This document shows positions 23,381-34,307 of a stretch of 64,000 nt of DNA, piece after piece. Source of the DNA: Gentiana macrophylla (taxonomy: Eukaryota; Streptophyta; Magnoliopsida; Gentianales; Gentianaceae). The notes below the pieces were generated by a model. The model was not told where the DNA came from and ran no database searches. It was given only the letters and a program-made list of their open reading frames with translations. The translations under genes were made by a program, and so were the position numbers. The DNA lies in NCBI GenBank assembly GCA_026214975.1, contig CM047806.1, forward strand, positions 54,081,947-54,145,946. Reading direction: 5' to 3'. Each line of letters begins with the position of its first letter. The stretch's first letter is position 1.

Positions 23381-23778
23381 CTCTACTATGACGGGTAAGA
23401 GCTCATTCTGATATGCGTCAAATTTGAAAATTTTGGAAATGATGAGTAAAAATAAAGTGAAGTCTTTGTTATCATGGATCTTATACCCAGTAGAACCGCA
23501 TGATATGCTGTAGGGATTATCCTACTGAGTGCGTGGGAAGGCTTTGAGTGGAGCTATTACTCCCTATATCTAGGATAGTCATTGGATTTTTGAGAGGATA
23601 CTTCTTTGAAAGGCTTGTTAAAGTTGAAAAGGGCTTGTCACACATACACTGAATCTATCTCTGTGATGGTATTGTCTTCTATAGTTGTTGTATCTTTTGT
23701 TACGTGAGTTAGAGATCTATGTGGATTGCATGAAAGTTGAGCTATAGTTTTGATTGTTTTGTCCGAGGACGTACAAAA

Positions 23779-23796
23779 AGCTAAGTGTGGGGGTGT
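23779..23796 (+). other. Gypsy-2 polypurine tract
   Basis: AGCTAAGTGTGGGGGTGT directly precedes the 3' LTR. It is preceded by a GGACGTACAAA segment also found before the tract in the sister elements. Confidence 0.85.
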
Positions 23797-25390
23797 TGTT
23801 AAGGCCATATTTATATGATTATTAAGGGTTATATTTCATTATTATTTCCCCGCATTTGCATAATTTACATGAGAATTAAGGGTTTAAGTGTAATTATTTA
23901 GTAAGGATGATTTTAATATGGTTATTTGCAAAATTGATTATTTTATGTGTTAAATTAATGGAATTATTATTATTTGAGTTTTATTACATTTTGCAATGTT
24001 TATTTATCCTTTAGGAGGCTGAATTTTGAGTGCTAAAGAGGATAAATGAAGCTCAAGTCGAATTATTCAAGATAGAGTTGGAATTGGCTTGAAGAGAATG
24101 GATAAAGATGAAGAAATCCGATCCCAAGCAATCCAAATTAGCGCGCTCGGTCTCCGTCCGGGATGGACGGCGTCCCATAAATTCGAACGGGCGTTCAAAG
24201 GCATAAAATCAATACAAAAAGTTCAGCCGCAGTGCGAACGAGCGTTTAATCAGCGTCTGGGAATTCGGGACGGGCGTCTGGTTGTTCAAACGAGCGTCCG
24301 TGCCGACTTAAACCCTAACCGACTTAGCACTCTATAAATACAAAGAAGAGCCCCAACCCTAGAGATATACCTTTACACATCATTGAGATCGCACTTTCAC
24401 ACCAAAAAAAATGCGGCGTAACCCTAATTCCACGGAGATGCAAATCTCCAATCCAACAATCTTGTCCAACATGATTGTTGGCTAAAAGCTTTTGCAAAGA
24501 TGAGTCGACGGAGGAAGCTCATCAACAACAAAACCAACTAGAGGAGTTCGATACTAGATGAGTAGTGAGTTAATTCATAGTTTTTCATTACTTTGGATCT
24601 GTTTTGTATTGTTTAAGTTTTGTTGAATTAAGATTTGATGAAACGATCTAGGTTATTTTATGCTTGAATGATTATATGAAAGTATATTATTTTGAGTTCT
24701 ATTTTGTTCAAAGTAATGCAATTATTCATGTTATAAGAGATTAGGCATGGTTAGTTGAGAAAGAGTTTGAAACAATCTCGTGATTTCGCTTTTGATTGCA
24801 TGTTTAGTTTGTTTGAAAAGATAAACGAAACCTTAGAAATTTGATTGAAGATATTTGATCGAATTCGTGAAAAATCACTACTAAAAACTATGTCTTTAGA
24901 TCACCATCTAGTTGGGGGTTGTTTGTTGATGGGTGGATTCGTTGCCTCGCTGTGTTTTCCTTTAATTGTTTTAATCAAATCGTTTAGATTAAGTTTAGTT
25001 TAAGTTCTAGTTTTATAAACCCTAATTTCCTGCTGTTTTCCTGCACTTTTCTGTTTATGTTCGTAGTTAGACGCTCGTCCGCAATAGTAGACGAACGTCC
25101 ATTAGATTAAGCTTTCAGACGCTCGTTCACTTTAGTGAACGCTCGTCCGTCTTTCTGTTTTCTTACTTTCTGCTTGTTTTTATTCTGCTTTAGTTTTAAT
25201 CCTTGAGGCTTAGGTTTTAGTTAGTTTCAACCTTAGTTTAGTTAATAATTGTGACATAATCGATATAGATTTATACTCTAATTCGATAAACATTCCATTC
25301 CCTTAGGACGACCCGATAACATCCTTTACTACAGATCCTTATACTTGGGGTGTTTCGGTTATAAATTGTAAAACGTGTTTTTACCGAACA
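23797..25390 (+). repeat. Gypsy-2 3' LTR
   Basis: It runs from TGTTAAGGCCATATTTATATG to TTACCGAACA and nearly duplicates 14071-15661. Differences cluster in GC-rich palindromes (for example at 24140-24185). It contains the same promoter palindrome cluster and TATA box (about 24333). Confidence 0.93.
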
Positions 25391-26185
25391 GTAGCTCTTA
25401 AATTAAACGTTCGTATGATAAACTCATGTTTTAAAACTTGTTTTGATCATTTTAATAGCTTTGAATGAGATTGACAACTTTGTTCATTGTTACATCGAGC
25501 TTATAGATGCATTTTTCGGCGAGATGTGGGATATGGATATCACTAAAACATAGTCTAGATTGTCGATTGACAACCTGAGTGACAGTCGTGACTATGCCTA
25601 TGTGAGATTCTTATTCTTACGAGATGAAGGAAACAGGTATTAGTATCACTAAAACATAGCTTTAATAGTTAGATTGACAACCTAAGTGACACGTTAAAAC
25701 TATGCTTTTGTGAGGTTTTTCAGCGGTTTTTTATTCTGGTCAACCTTATTAGGTAAGTTAGCTCTCTAAAGGAGGTTAATAAGCCTAGTATGGGAGTTAA
25801 GTGAGAGTTGTTCAGACCTTAACGCAAGAATAAAGAGTTGACACCCGTGAATGTCATATAAACTGAATCAGTTAAAACACACTCCTTGTCAAGTCATTCC
25901 TGAGGTGACAACCTGTTGGATCATAGTTTGGCTATGCTTTTTAATCTTGTTAGTTAAACTTTACTTTTTGCATTAGTATAATAATCTCCACCACAACTTT
26001 GATCGCCTAGACTAAGAACCACGTTCGCTTTGGTACTCACAACCACATTTCTCTTAGGATCGACCTCGTACTCCTGTAGCTATTCTAACAATCGACCCGG
26101 TACTCTGCTGATTAGAGAGTTAGTTTACCCACAGTTGCGATTCTTTATAAATTGTATTTTTGAGTGGGTAGATTTTAGCTCATCA
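25391..26185 (+). repeat. Gypsy-1 3' LTR, second part
   Basis: GTAGCTCTTAAATTAAACG takes up the Gypsy-1 LTR exactly where Gypsy-2 broke it and runs to the LTR end TCATCA. It matches 1930-2727 with very few changes. Confidence 0.93.
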
Positions 26186-27039
26186 TTGATCACTGGATAT
26201 TTCTTTTTAGCATAGATAGAAGATTTTTCACTTTGACAGAGTTTCTGCTCAGATTTTTGATCGTTCGTCCTTTTTTTTTTTTCTGTCAATGTCTTCTATT
26301 TATAGCCTTGATTATTCTTTATTTGAATTTTCGTCCGTTGGCTATATTAATGAGGGGAATAATCCTTGATTTTATTCTTGATTCCCCCTTAATTGTATTC
26401 TCCTTGATTTTAGTGATCAGATTTTTTTCAAACGTTTACCATAAAATCTTTCCTTGATTGATCCTATCTTGATTTTGCATTTAATGCTTGATCTTCTGTA
26501 TCTTCTTCATATTTCAATAATCTGACTAAGTAAGGTTTACTCAGCCGTTCTTTGATCGGTCAAGTGATCCATCTGATTTTGCCGCTTAGATCTTCCTTCA
26601 CTGCTTTGTCTTTACTCAGCCGAAAGTCAGTTTACTTTGCCGATACACTGTTTTCTTCATTCTTTCAGTTTAAGGAGAATCCTTGTACTTCATTGATCCT
26701 TGATTTGGGTGAGATCAGTGTACACCATATTTAAACATTAAGTTTCATCACTCAAAACATAATTTAGACTTATCCAAGGTCATCACAGACTTCCTTGGTT
26801 ATAAGTCAGACCATAATGTCTTCATTGCTTCTCTGTCTGTAGATACTTGGCTGGCTTCACTATGCCGAAAATCTGTTTTTACTTTGCCGTTCTACCAACT
26901 AGTACAATACTTGTCTGACTCAACTTATACAACAAGTCAGACCCTAAGTAAAACTTATACAGAGAAATTCTAACTTATTTCAGGCTTGCTATAACAGCTA
27001 GTATGGCCATCATCTAAACATAATAAAATGTTCCTAACA
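26186..27039 (-). repeat. Copia-1 3' LTR, main surviving part
   Basis: After the TTGAT duplication it matches 37038-37886 to the end TTCCTAACA. Together with 591-617 it accounts for the inner 876 bp of the 1,416-bp LTR; the outer part lies beyond the MITE and the left window edge. The first five bases are the Gypsy-1 target duplication. Confidence 0.92.
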
Positions 27040-27056
27040 ATTTCCCCCTTTTTGAT
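27040..27056 (-). other. Copia-1 polypurine tract
   Basis: On the minus strand it reads CAAAAAGGGGGAAAT immediately before the 3' LTR start TGTTAGGAAC. Position and composition are as expected for the plus-strand primer. Confidence 0.85.
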
Positions 27057-27199
27057 GATGCCAAAACCCTCATAAGCCTGAACATAAGTGTAACAAAATT
27101 TTCAATGATTATTATTTACAGAATAGAACTCAAAAATTTTATTCATCCATTTAAGGGCATCCAGTTCAAAATTATTCAAGTGTTACAACTACATTTTGC

Positions 27200-30100
27200 T
27201 TAATTCAGCTTTGTACCTTTTGAACTTTGTGGGTTGGACCTCTTCCACATCTTTCCAATCAATCTCAGGAAACTTCCACTTCTAGTATGCCATGGCAGTG
27301 TATTCAGATACTCCTTGGAACACTCTCTTGGCAAAGAGTCTGTTAAAGTCAGGCATAGTTTCATTTGCCCTAGGCTCTCCAAAGTACTTCTCAAGTCTGT
27401 CCCTGGCCTCTGCAATGTGTGAGTCAGCAAATTTTAGATTTTTGTACAGACCCCATTGTTCTTGTTTATTCATTTTTCCCATAGGGCTGAAGAACTTTGC
27501 CATATAATTGAAGTCTTCTTGTTGGTCAGTTGGCAATTCTTCTGGTCCTTTTGCAGACAGTGGTATGGCTGAACTTGGTCTGCTGGTTTCACCTCTTTGC
27601 TGGAGAGAGGCATGTTGTCTTTTCATGTCATTGTATATTTTGGCCATGTCGACTCTTCACTGTTCATCCTGGTAGCTTAGCCAGTCTTCCCAAGCTTCAT
27701 CTTGTGTTTGATTTGGATATAGTCCTTCATGGACTCTGAAAAATTCTCTCATATGATCTAGGATTTCAGCTTCATACTCTTGCCTGTTTCTGTGAGTTGG
27801 GAAGATTCTTTTTTCTCTGATAGTGTTAGATCTGTGATCTTTTGCTGACCTTCTTTGTTGATTGGATCCAGGTCTTTGCTGTCCAGGTCTTTGTTGTCCA
27901 CCTGATCTATCTCTATCATCATCCCTTCTTTGAAAAAGATGATGAAATCCATTACAGGGTTCTTTTTGGGCCTTTTCTCTTTCTTCTCTAGTCCTCCTTT
28001 GCTGCTCTTCTGCCTCATTTCTGATCCTGATTTCTCTATCCCTTGCCCTCAGCTGTTCTTCAGTGAATTTTGGGGTCTAATCGTTGAACCTTCAGGCTAT
28101 CCAATACATGGTTCTTTTTGGGCCTTTTCTCTTTCTTCTCTAGCCCTCCTTTGCTGCTCTTTTGCCTCATTTCTGATCCTGATTTCTCTATCCTTTGCTC
28201 TCAGATGTTCTTCAGTGAAGTTTGGGGGTCTAATCATTGAACCTTCAGGCTTATCTTTACTTTCCCCCTTTTTGGCAGCATCATCCCTTTGCTGGAGTAG
28301 GATGCTGTTTGTAGCCTCTGCTGTTCCAATCAGAGAGTCCAATTTTGACTCAATGGATGTGAATTTGTTGTCATGATCAGTTAGTTTCTCAGTGACACTG
28401 CGAAATCTGGTGCCGAATGCCAATACCATTGAATCATTTTCTTGGGAAATATGTTGTCTGATACCTGCAAGGTTGTTAGTAATATTGATGTTGAGCTGTC
28501 TCATCAGATTTCCTTGTTGTTGGACAATGATATTCTGCGCATCAATGTACTCTGCAATGGCCTGGAACTTTTGCTCAATGGAGTAACTTTTATCATTAAA
28601 TGCCGAAGTCATGGATCTGAGGTACATGGCCTGCTGCTCCAATTCTTCAGCTCGCAGATCTTCTGCTTTTTCAAAAGTTTCGTTGAAGATGCCAGTGGCC
28701 AGCTGAGAGAGTTTGTGCCGGGTGTCAGCTGGTTCTGGTTTTGTTTGCTGCCCTTTGTCTTGATGTTGGGTAACATCTGCATCGCCTGCCAAATCTTCAA
28801 GTATTTGGGTGGATGTGTATGCTGGTGTAGTTTGGACAGCTATTCCCTCTTGCTCTGTCTTTGATTTCTTGACCGGAGTGGCGGCAATTTGAGTCGTTGT
28901 CTAATACCGCTTTGTCGGTGAATAGTAGTATCCACAGGAGTTTGTGGAATTTGCTCAGGGTTGTTAGCTGGCTTAGTTTGTGATGTTGGTGAGGTTGTCT
29001 CAGCTGTTGTCGACTTTGCTGGACCTTGTGGTTGTAGAAATGAACTTAGGAGAATGTTATCGTCAATTGCATCTGGTGTAGGGGTATCCTCTTCTCCTTG
29101 TTCATCACCATCATTGTCATCATGATCATCACCATCATCCTAATCTGTATTGTCCTGATCATCTTCACCGTCTTCCGAGTTATCACTGTGTTGGTCAGGG
29201 ATCTGTGGCAGTTTTGCCTTTGCTACATCAAGCATATCCCAGAGTGGATATTCATCAAGTACACCAACCAGGGTTGTGATTCCCAGAAAATTGAAAAACC
29301 AGGCCTCCTCAGAAAGCATGCGTTTGGAGTCTTAAAGTTGAGTTCGGGAATCCCCTTCCTTCCATTCAAGATATTCTGCAATTCTATCATCAATGTCATT
29401 TGCAGACATTTTTTCAGGTTCTTCTGGAGTTTCCCCATCGTTATCTCCAGCATCACTTGCAGTCTCCTTATGTGGAGGTTGTTCATTTTCACTGCCACTT
29501 TCTTCCTGTGGTTGTTCTACTTCACTTTCAGAATCTTCTTCTTCTTCTTCATCAATTAACCGTCCAAAGTTTTCTTTGTCCAAGTTTCTTTGAACCTTTT
29601 GTTTCATTCTTTGGCCAGAGGGATGTGTTGTGGTTTTCTTTCTCTTCCCTCATTCTGCTTTCTTTTGCTGTTTGACATAGGTAAACATGACTTTGGATTC
29701 ATGCAGTTTGTGGAGTTTTACAACAGGAACTTGGAGACTTGTAGCAAATAGTGCAATTGAATCCCATATGACTTTTTCACCCAAAATTGGCCCTTCTTCT
29801 TCTTCCTTTCTGCTATCCCCTTTTTGGCCGCATTAGCTTCACCTTGAATTTGCTCTTTGATTCTCAAGAAGAAGTAGGTTGCCCAATTGAATTCCAAGTT
29901 ATTGTAGATGATTCCCATCAGTCGCATTCTGGCTTCTGTCATGGCATTATTTGCCCCTAGCTTTCCTTTAATGCTCTTTCCAACTAAGGCACTGAACTCA
30001 CTAAATGGTTTCTTTAGTGCAGATCTAAGGCAATTTACCTTCTTAGATCCTGGATTTGCAGTTTTGGCGATTGTCGTACATAAATCATCCAAGTTTTGTG

Positions 30101-30473
30101 GTACCAAAGTCACTTTTGCTTGACCCTTATTTGAATGTTTAAGGTGAGTACGAATTACCTTTGCCGTGATGACCACTTCTGTGCCGTTGACAGATGTAAC
30201 AATCTTATCTTCTTCCCATTCATCACCTTCTTCTACAAGGAGCCGAGCAACATATTTTGCATTTTTCCAGAAGGAGATTAGACTTTCATAATAGATTTCG
30301 GTTATTGGAGGATTTATAAATGTTGATAATCTTAGGTTTTTGCATTCAGCTGCCAAGCGTTTTGCTTCCTCATCATTTCTGCATAGTTTCAAGTAGTGTT
30401 CTTCCTGAAAGAACGACCCATTACCAATCGAATTTTCATATCCAGCTTGGGTGTTTGAGGAGGATGAAGCCAT
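27200..30473 (-). pseudogene. Copia-1 extra gene (ORF after pol), broken
   Basis: The start at 30473 (MASSSSNTQAGYENSIGN) is set by good plant context (CAACAATGGCT) and an upstream TATA box. The first block (30473-29718, 251 aa) has FWKNAKYVARLL and MRLMGIIYNNLEFNWATYFF, resembling the putative plant transposon protein domain found in extra frames of plant retroelements. An acidic block follows (29607-29332), then a long coiled-coil block (28792-28097), a Lys/Glu segment repeated in tandem, and a C-terminal block (27647-27282). No signal peptide or membrane segment is seen, so an envelope role is not supported. Frame changes near 29720, 29330 and 28800 break it. Function unknown; a captured host-like gene is possible. 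Confidence 0.55.
27958..28256 (-). repeat. 152-bp tandem duplication in the extra gene
   Basis: Two direct copies start at 27958 and 28110 with about 95 percent identity. Each encodes the charged stretch containing RIRNEAKEQQRRAREEREK, so the duplication doubles a helical basic/acidic segment. 152 is not a multiple of three, so the two copies are in different frames. Confidence 0.85.
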
Positions 30474-31066
30474 TGTTGAAAGTTAAGAGAATTTTTGAAG
30501 GAGAGCTTCGAATTTGCAATAGAATTTTTGATTTGCAAGAGAGCGTAAAGATTTCTGAAATACCTCTAAGTGTTGTTTATATAGGATGGTTTGGGTAGTG
30601 TGAACGTGGTTTGAATGTGGAAGGATTTTATGACATAATGGTGTGATTTTGTGTATATGAATCCCGATATTCGAGTGAAGTGGGGGAGTGGATTGAGGTA
30701 ACTAATGATAAATCCCGGGAATTGAGGCGTTTATAATCAGAGGAATAATATGGTTACCTCTATAATTATAAGTTGATCTCCACGTGTTTAATCTTCCATA
30801 GTATAATTCTCCATAACTTCCTTATTCTCCACGTGTATAAGAGTTGATTTGGTTCACACTTTAATTTGTCCATTTATCCATTCTATATTTCGGTGGAGTG
30901 CCTTGGCTGGTCACTTAGCCGATGTTGTGAATTTTTCACTGAGCTGTTTTATTCTACTGTTCCTAACAATCAGTGAAGTTAACTTCGCCGAGTACACGTG
31001 CCTTACCTGCTAAAACAGCTGATTAAGTCACTTGGCTGATTACTCCAGTTAGCTGCTCTTTGGTAT
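30474..31066 (-). promoter_or_regulatory. Internal promoter of the Copia-1 extra gene
   Basis: This 593-bp gap lies between the RNase H stop and the extra-gene start. On the minus strand it has TATATAAAC (30575-30583), about 100 bp before the ATG, and three CACGTG boxes (30995-31000, 30830-30835, 30781-30786), two of them in the same ACACGTGGAGA context. The leader is AC-rich and ends CAACAATGGCT. G-boxes and ACGTGG (ABRE-like) cores bind bZIP/bHLH factors in plants. The layout suggests that the extra gene is transcribed on its own; that is inference. Confidence 0.6.
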
Positions 31067-32647
31067 TTAGTCAATCTCAATCATTCCCAACTCAGTTTTT
31101 AACATGCTAAATATTTCATGACTGAGTGGTTTAGTGAAGATGTCAGCCAATTGATCTTCAGTGGGTATGTATTTTAAGATGACATCTCCTTTTTCAACAT
31201 GATCTCTGATAAAATGATGTCTCACATCAATGTGCTTTGTTCTTGAATGCAACACTGGATTTTCAGTGATAGATATGGCACTTGTGTTGTCACACATGAT
31301 TGGGATAGTCTTTTCTTCCACTCCATAATCCCTTAGCTGTTGTCTGATCCAAAGTACTTGTGCACAACAACTACCTGCTGCTATATATTCTGCTTCAGCT
31401 GTTGATGTAGATATGGAGTTTTGCTTTTTATTGAACCAAGAGACTAGCCTGGTGCCTAGAATCTGGCATGTTCCAGAGGTGCTTTTTCTATCTATTTTGC
31501 ATCCAGCATAGTCAGAATCTGAATATGATATCAACTTGAATCCTCTATCTTTTGGAGACTAAATTCCAACATTAATAGTGTTTTTCAGGTATTTGATTAT
31601 TCTTTTGGCTGCTAGAAGATGTGATTCTTTTGGTTGAGCTTGAAATCTTGCACATACTCCTACTGAAAATGCTATAGCAGGTCTGCTTGCAGTTAGATAA
31701 AGTAGGGATCCAATAATTCCTCTATACATTTTCTGATCAACATCTTTTCCTGCTTCATCTTTTCCAAAAATGACTCTTGCACACATTGGTGTATCTGCTG
31801 TGCCATTTGTATCCATACCATACTTGTGTATTAAGTCTTTTGTATATTTGGCTTGACTAATGAAAATACCATCCTTCATTTGCTTTACTTGAAGACCAAG
31901 AAAGTAATTTAATTCTCCTATCATGCTCATCTGAAATTTGCTCTTCATCAGGTTTGCAAATTTCTCACACAGCTTTTCATCCTCTGATCCAAAGATGATG
32001 TCATCAACATAGATTTGTACTAGTAGTGTGCTTGTTCCTTCCTCTAATTTGAACAGATTCTTGTCTATAGTTCCCTTGTTGAATCCATTCTTGATCAGAA
32101 ATTGTGATAGTGTTTCTTACCAAGCTCTAGGTGCCTGTTTGAGTCCATAAAGAGCTTTCTTGAGCTTGTATACTTTGTCTTCTTTTTCTTTGAGTTGAAA
32201 ACCAGGGGGTTGTTCCACATATACTTCTTCTTCCAGAAGTCCATTCAGAAATGCCCTTTTGACATCCATTTGATAGACTTTGAAGTCTTTGTGTGCAGCA
32301 AAAGCTAGAAAGAGTCTGATTGCCTCCAGTCTTGCCACTAGTGCAAATGTTTCATCATAATCTATTCCTTCTGCTTGAGAATAGCCTTTTGCAACTAGTC
32401 TTGCTTTGTTTCTGACAACTGTTCCTTGCTCATCCATCTTGTTTATGAACACCCATTTTGTTCCAATGATGTTGGCTGTGTCTAGTCTGTTAACAAGTTC
32501 CCAGACTTCATTTCTTTCAAATTCATTTAGTTCTTCTTGCATGGCTGTAATCCAATATGTATCTTGAATTGCATCATCTATAGTCTTGGGTTCCACTTAT
32601 GATAGAAAACATGTTAGCATATGCTCCAGTTGTCTTCTGGTTCTAAC
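31067..32647 (-). pseudogene. Copia-1 reverse transcriptase and RNase H, point stops
   Basis: RVT_2-type RT starts near 32596 ([20 protein letters not shown]) with [21 protein letters not shown] and [12 protein letters not shown]; the catalytic YVDD is encoded at 32000-32011. RNase H (31534-31067) has SYSDSDYAGCKIDRKSTSG, STAEAEYIAAGSCCAQ and DQLADIFTKPL. The frame stays open except for a stop after KQAPRAW (32117) and a TAG at 31559 between RT and RNase H. Order RT-RNase H at the end of pol is diagnostic of Ty1/copia. The enzyme would synthesise cDNA in the particle. Confidence 0.9.
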
Positions 32648-34032
32648 TCATGTGTGAATGTCTCCAATGACTTGTTCTTCAGGATGATCTCTTAGCCAAT
32701 TTAGGTTAGGTTGAAGTTGTTCTTCACTTGGTGCTTCTGCAACTTCAGGTTCTGCATGTGCTTCAAGTTCTGGTGCTTCTTCTGTTGTAATGACTTGTGG
32801 CTCCTTTTGATTTTCAAAATGATGATTCAGAATGGTAGCTGGTATGGTTGTATTTGTATATACTTCCCTTTGTGTTGCTTCTTCTTCTTGATCTTGAAGA
32901 CTTTCACCATTTGTATTAGGTTCATCAAATACTACATGTATTGATTCTTCAATCACCAATGTTCTTTTGTTGAAAACTCTGAATGCCTTGCTGGTGTCTG
33001 AGTATCCCATAAAGATTGCTTCATCAACCTTTTCATCAAAAGTGTGTATCTGATTCCTGTTCAAGACAAAACATTTAGATCCAAACATATGTAAGTGTGA
33101 GATGTTAGGTTTTCTTCCATTCCATATCTCATATGGAGTCATTCCATGATGTTTGTTAATGATTGATCTGTTTTGTGTATAGCATGCTGTGTTTGCTGCT
33201 TCAGCCCAAAACCTCTTTGGTAGGCATGCTTCTCAATCATTGTTCTGAATGCTTCTTTGAGAGTTCTGTTTTGTATTTATGCTACACCATTTTGTTGTGG
33301 AGTTCCTGCTGTAGATAATTGATGTAAAACTCCATTTTCTTCACAATAAGTCCTGATCACTTCATTTAGAAACTCTGTGCCCCTATCTGATCTGATCTTG
33401 ATAATCTTTAGTTCTTTCTCATTTTGAATTCTTCTTAGTAGATCTGGCATCTTCTTGAGTGTCTCTTTCTTCTTGTTCATGAAGATGGTCCAGGTGAATT
33501 TGGAGAAATCATCAACCACTACTAGAGTGTATTTCTTACCACTTACACTTACTGGTGTGACTGGTCCAAATAGGTTTGTATGTAACAAATGCAGAATTCT
33601 TGTTGTAGATTGGTAGGGCTTTGATTTGAAGGAAGTTTTGATTTGCTTCCCTTTTTGGCATGCATCACAAAGACTTTCTTTATTGAATGTGATCTCTGGC
33701 AGCCCTTCAACTAACTTTTTCATTGATAATGTGTTAATGGTCTTGAAATTTAGATGATTTAATCTTCTATGACAAATCCAGCTGGTTGATTGTTTATTTT
33801 TGACATTCAAACATGTTTCTGCTTTAGCTGTTGTCCAATCCACCACATACATGTTGTCTTCCCTTTTTCCTGCAAGAACTACTGTGTTGGTTTGGCTGTG
33901 AATCACTTTGCATCCTTCCTTGTTGAAGTGTACATTGTAGCCTTTGTCACAGAATTGACTGATGCTTAAGAGATTGAAATTGAGTCCCTTAACATATGCT
34001 ACATTTTGAATCTTCAGGTTGTTCTTGACCAT
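32648..34032 (-). pseudogene. Copia-1 integrase, broken
   Basis: The GAG-pre-integrase / zinc part ([14 protein letters not shown] ... [10 protein letters not shown]) is at about 33790-33640. The core has LLHTNLFGPVTP, where the family has Asp for the first catalytic residue and this copy has Asn, then KIIKIRSDRGTEF with the second Asp. The frame breaks just before the catalytic Glu (33277) and resumes at 33142 with TPYEIWNGRKPNISHL and the Cys-poor C-terminal region GSKCFVLN. Loss of the first Asp alone would abolish integration. Confidence 0.85.
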
Positions 34033-34307
34033 TGTACCTTCCCCTTAATCTTGCCAGGGTTTTCTTTGCCTCCAAATGTGACTTTGGGTCCATCAAAAGC
34101 TTTGAAATCAGTGAGCCATCCTTTGTTCCCTGTCAAGTGTCAGGAACATCCACTGTCTATGTACCAGACATCCTACAAAACAAATTAATTAAGTTTAGGT
34201 ACCCAACACTGTTTGGGTCCATACCTATTAGTAGTCATGCCTCCTACTCCAAGTGTATATCCAAATGATGTTCTTTTTGGATAGTTAAAATCATCAACTT
34301 CATATGT
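34033..34307 (-). pseudogene. Copia-1 protease, broken
   Basis: On the minus strand near 34175 the frame reads DVWYIDSGCS, stop, HLTG. This is the retropepsin-like D-S-G motif followed by the usual HxTG block, with a premature TGA in the CS-HLTG stretch. KVTFGGKENPGKIKGKG-like sequence follows, as in copia proteases, with one frame change before the pre-integrase segment. Confidence 0.75.

Larger units (their letters stand above)
22428..23778 (+). other. Gypsy-2 3' non-coding cassette
   Basis: No gene in 1.35 kb. It carries, in order, AAAGAGCGCTCCTAGGAGGC (22461-22480), GTACCCCGAGATTATATG (about 22612), an inverted repeat plus internal polypurine tract (22794-22832), AGCCTTTGATATTGAAGC (about 23044), GTGAATATCGTAAAGTTTGA (about 23149), the hairpin pair (23271-23380) and a third hairpin (23510-23525). 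Order and spacing match Gypsy-1, -3 and -5. Confidence 0.75.
14071..25390 (+). mobile_element. Gypsy-2, Athila/OTA-like Ty3/gypsy element
   Basis: Its 1.59 kb LTRs (14071-15661, 23797-25390) are highly similar. The element lies inside the Gypsy-1 3' LTR, whose sequence rejoins exactly across it. GTAG is present on both sides, with a probable fifth base C lost on the left. It has a tRNA-Asp primer site, gag, protease, reverse transcriptase, RNase H and integrase in Ty3/gypsy order, a 1.35 kb 3' non-coding cassette and a polypurine tract. No chromodomain is seen. All coding parts are frameshifted. At 11.3 kb it is of normal length for an Athila-type element. Confidence 0.93.

Noticed and set aside
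28442..28864. 140-aa plus-strand frame with hydrophobic stretches
   Set aside because: Antisense shadow of the coiled-coil block of the Copia-1 extra gene, whose minus frames have family-like composition.
29098..29559. 153-aa plus-strand hydrophobic frame resembling a membrane protein
   Set aside because: Antisense of an Asp/Glu-rich acidic block; acidic codons read backwards give Ile/Phe/Val-rich protein.
27200..30473. Envelope gene in the Copia-1 extra region
   Set aside because: No signal peptide, glycosylation-rich ectodomain or membrane anchor is evident; the content is acidic and coiled coil.
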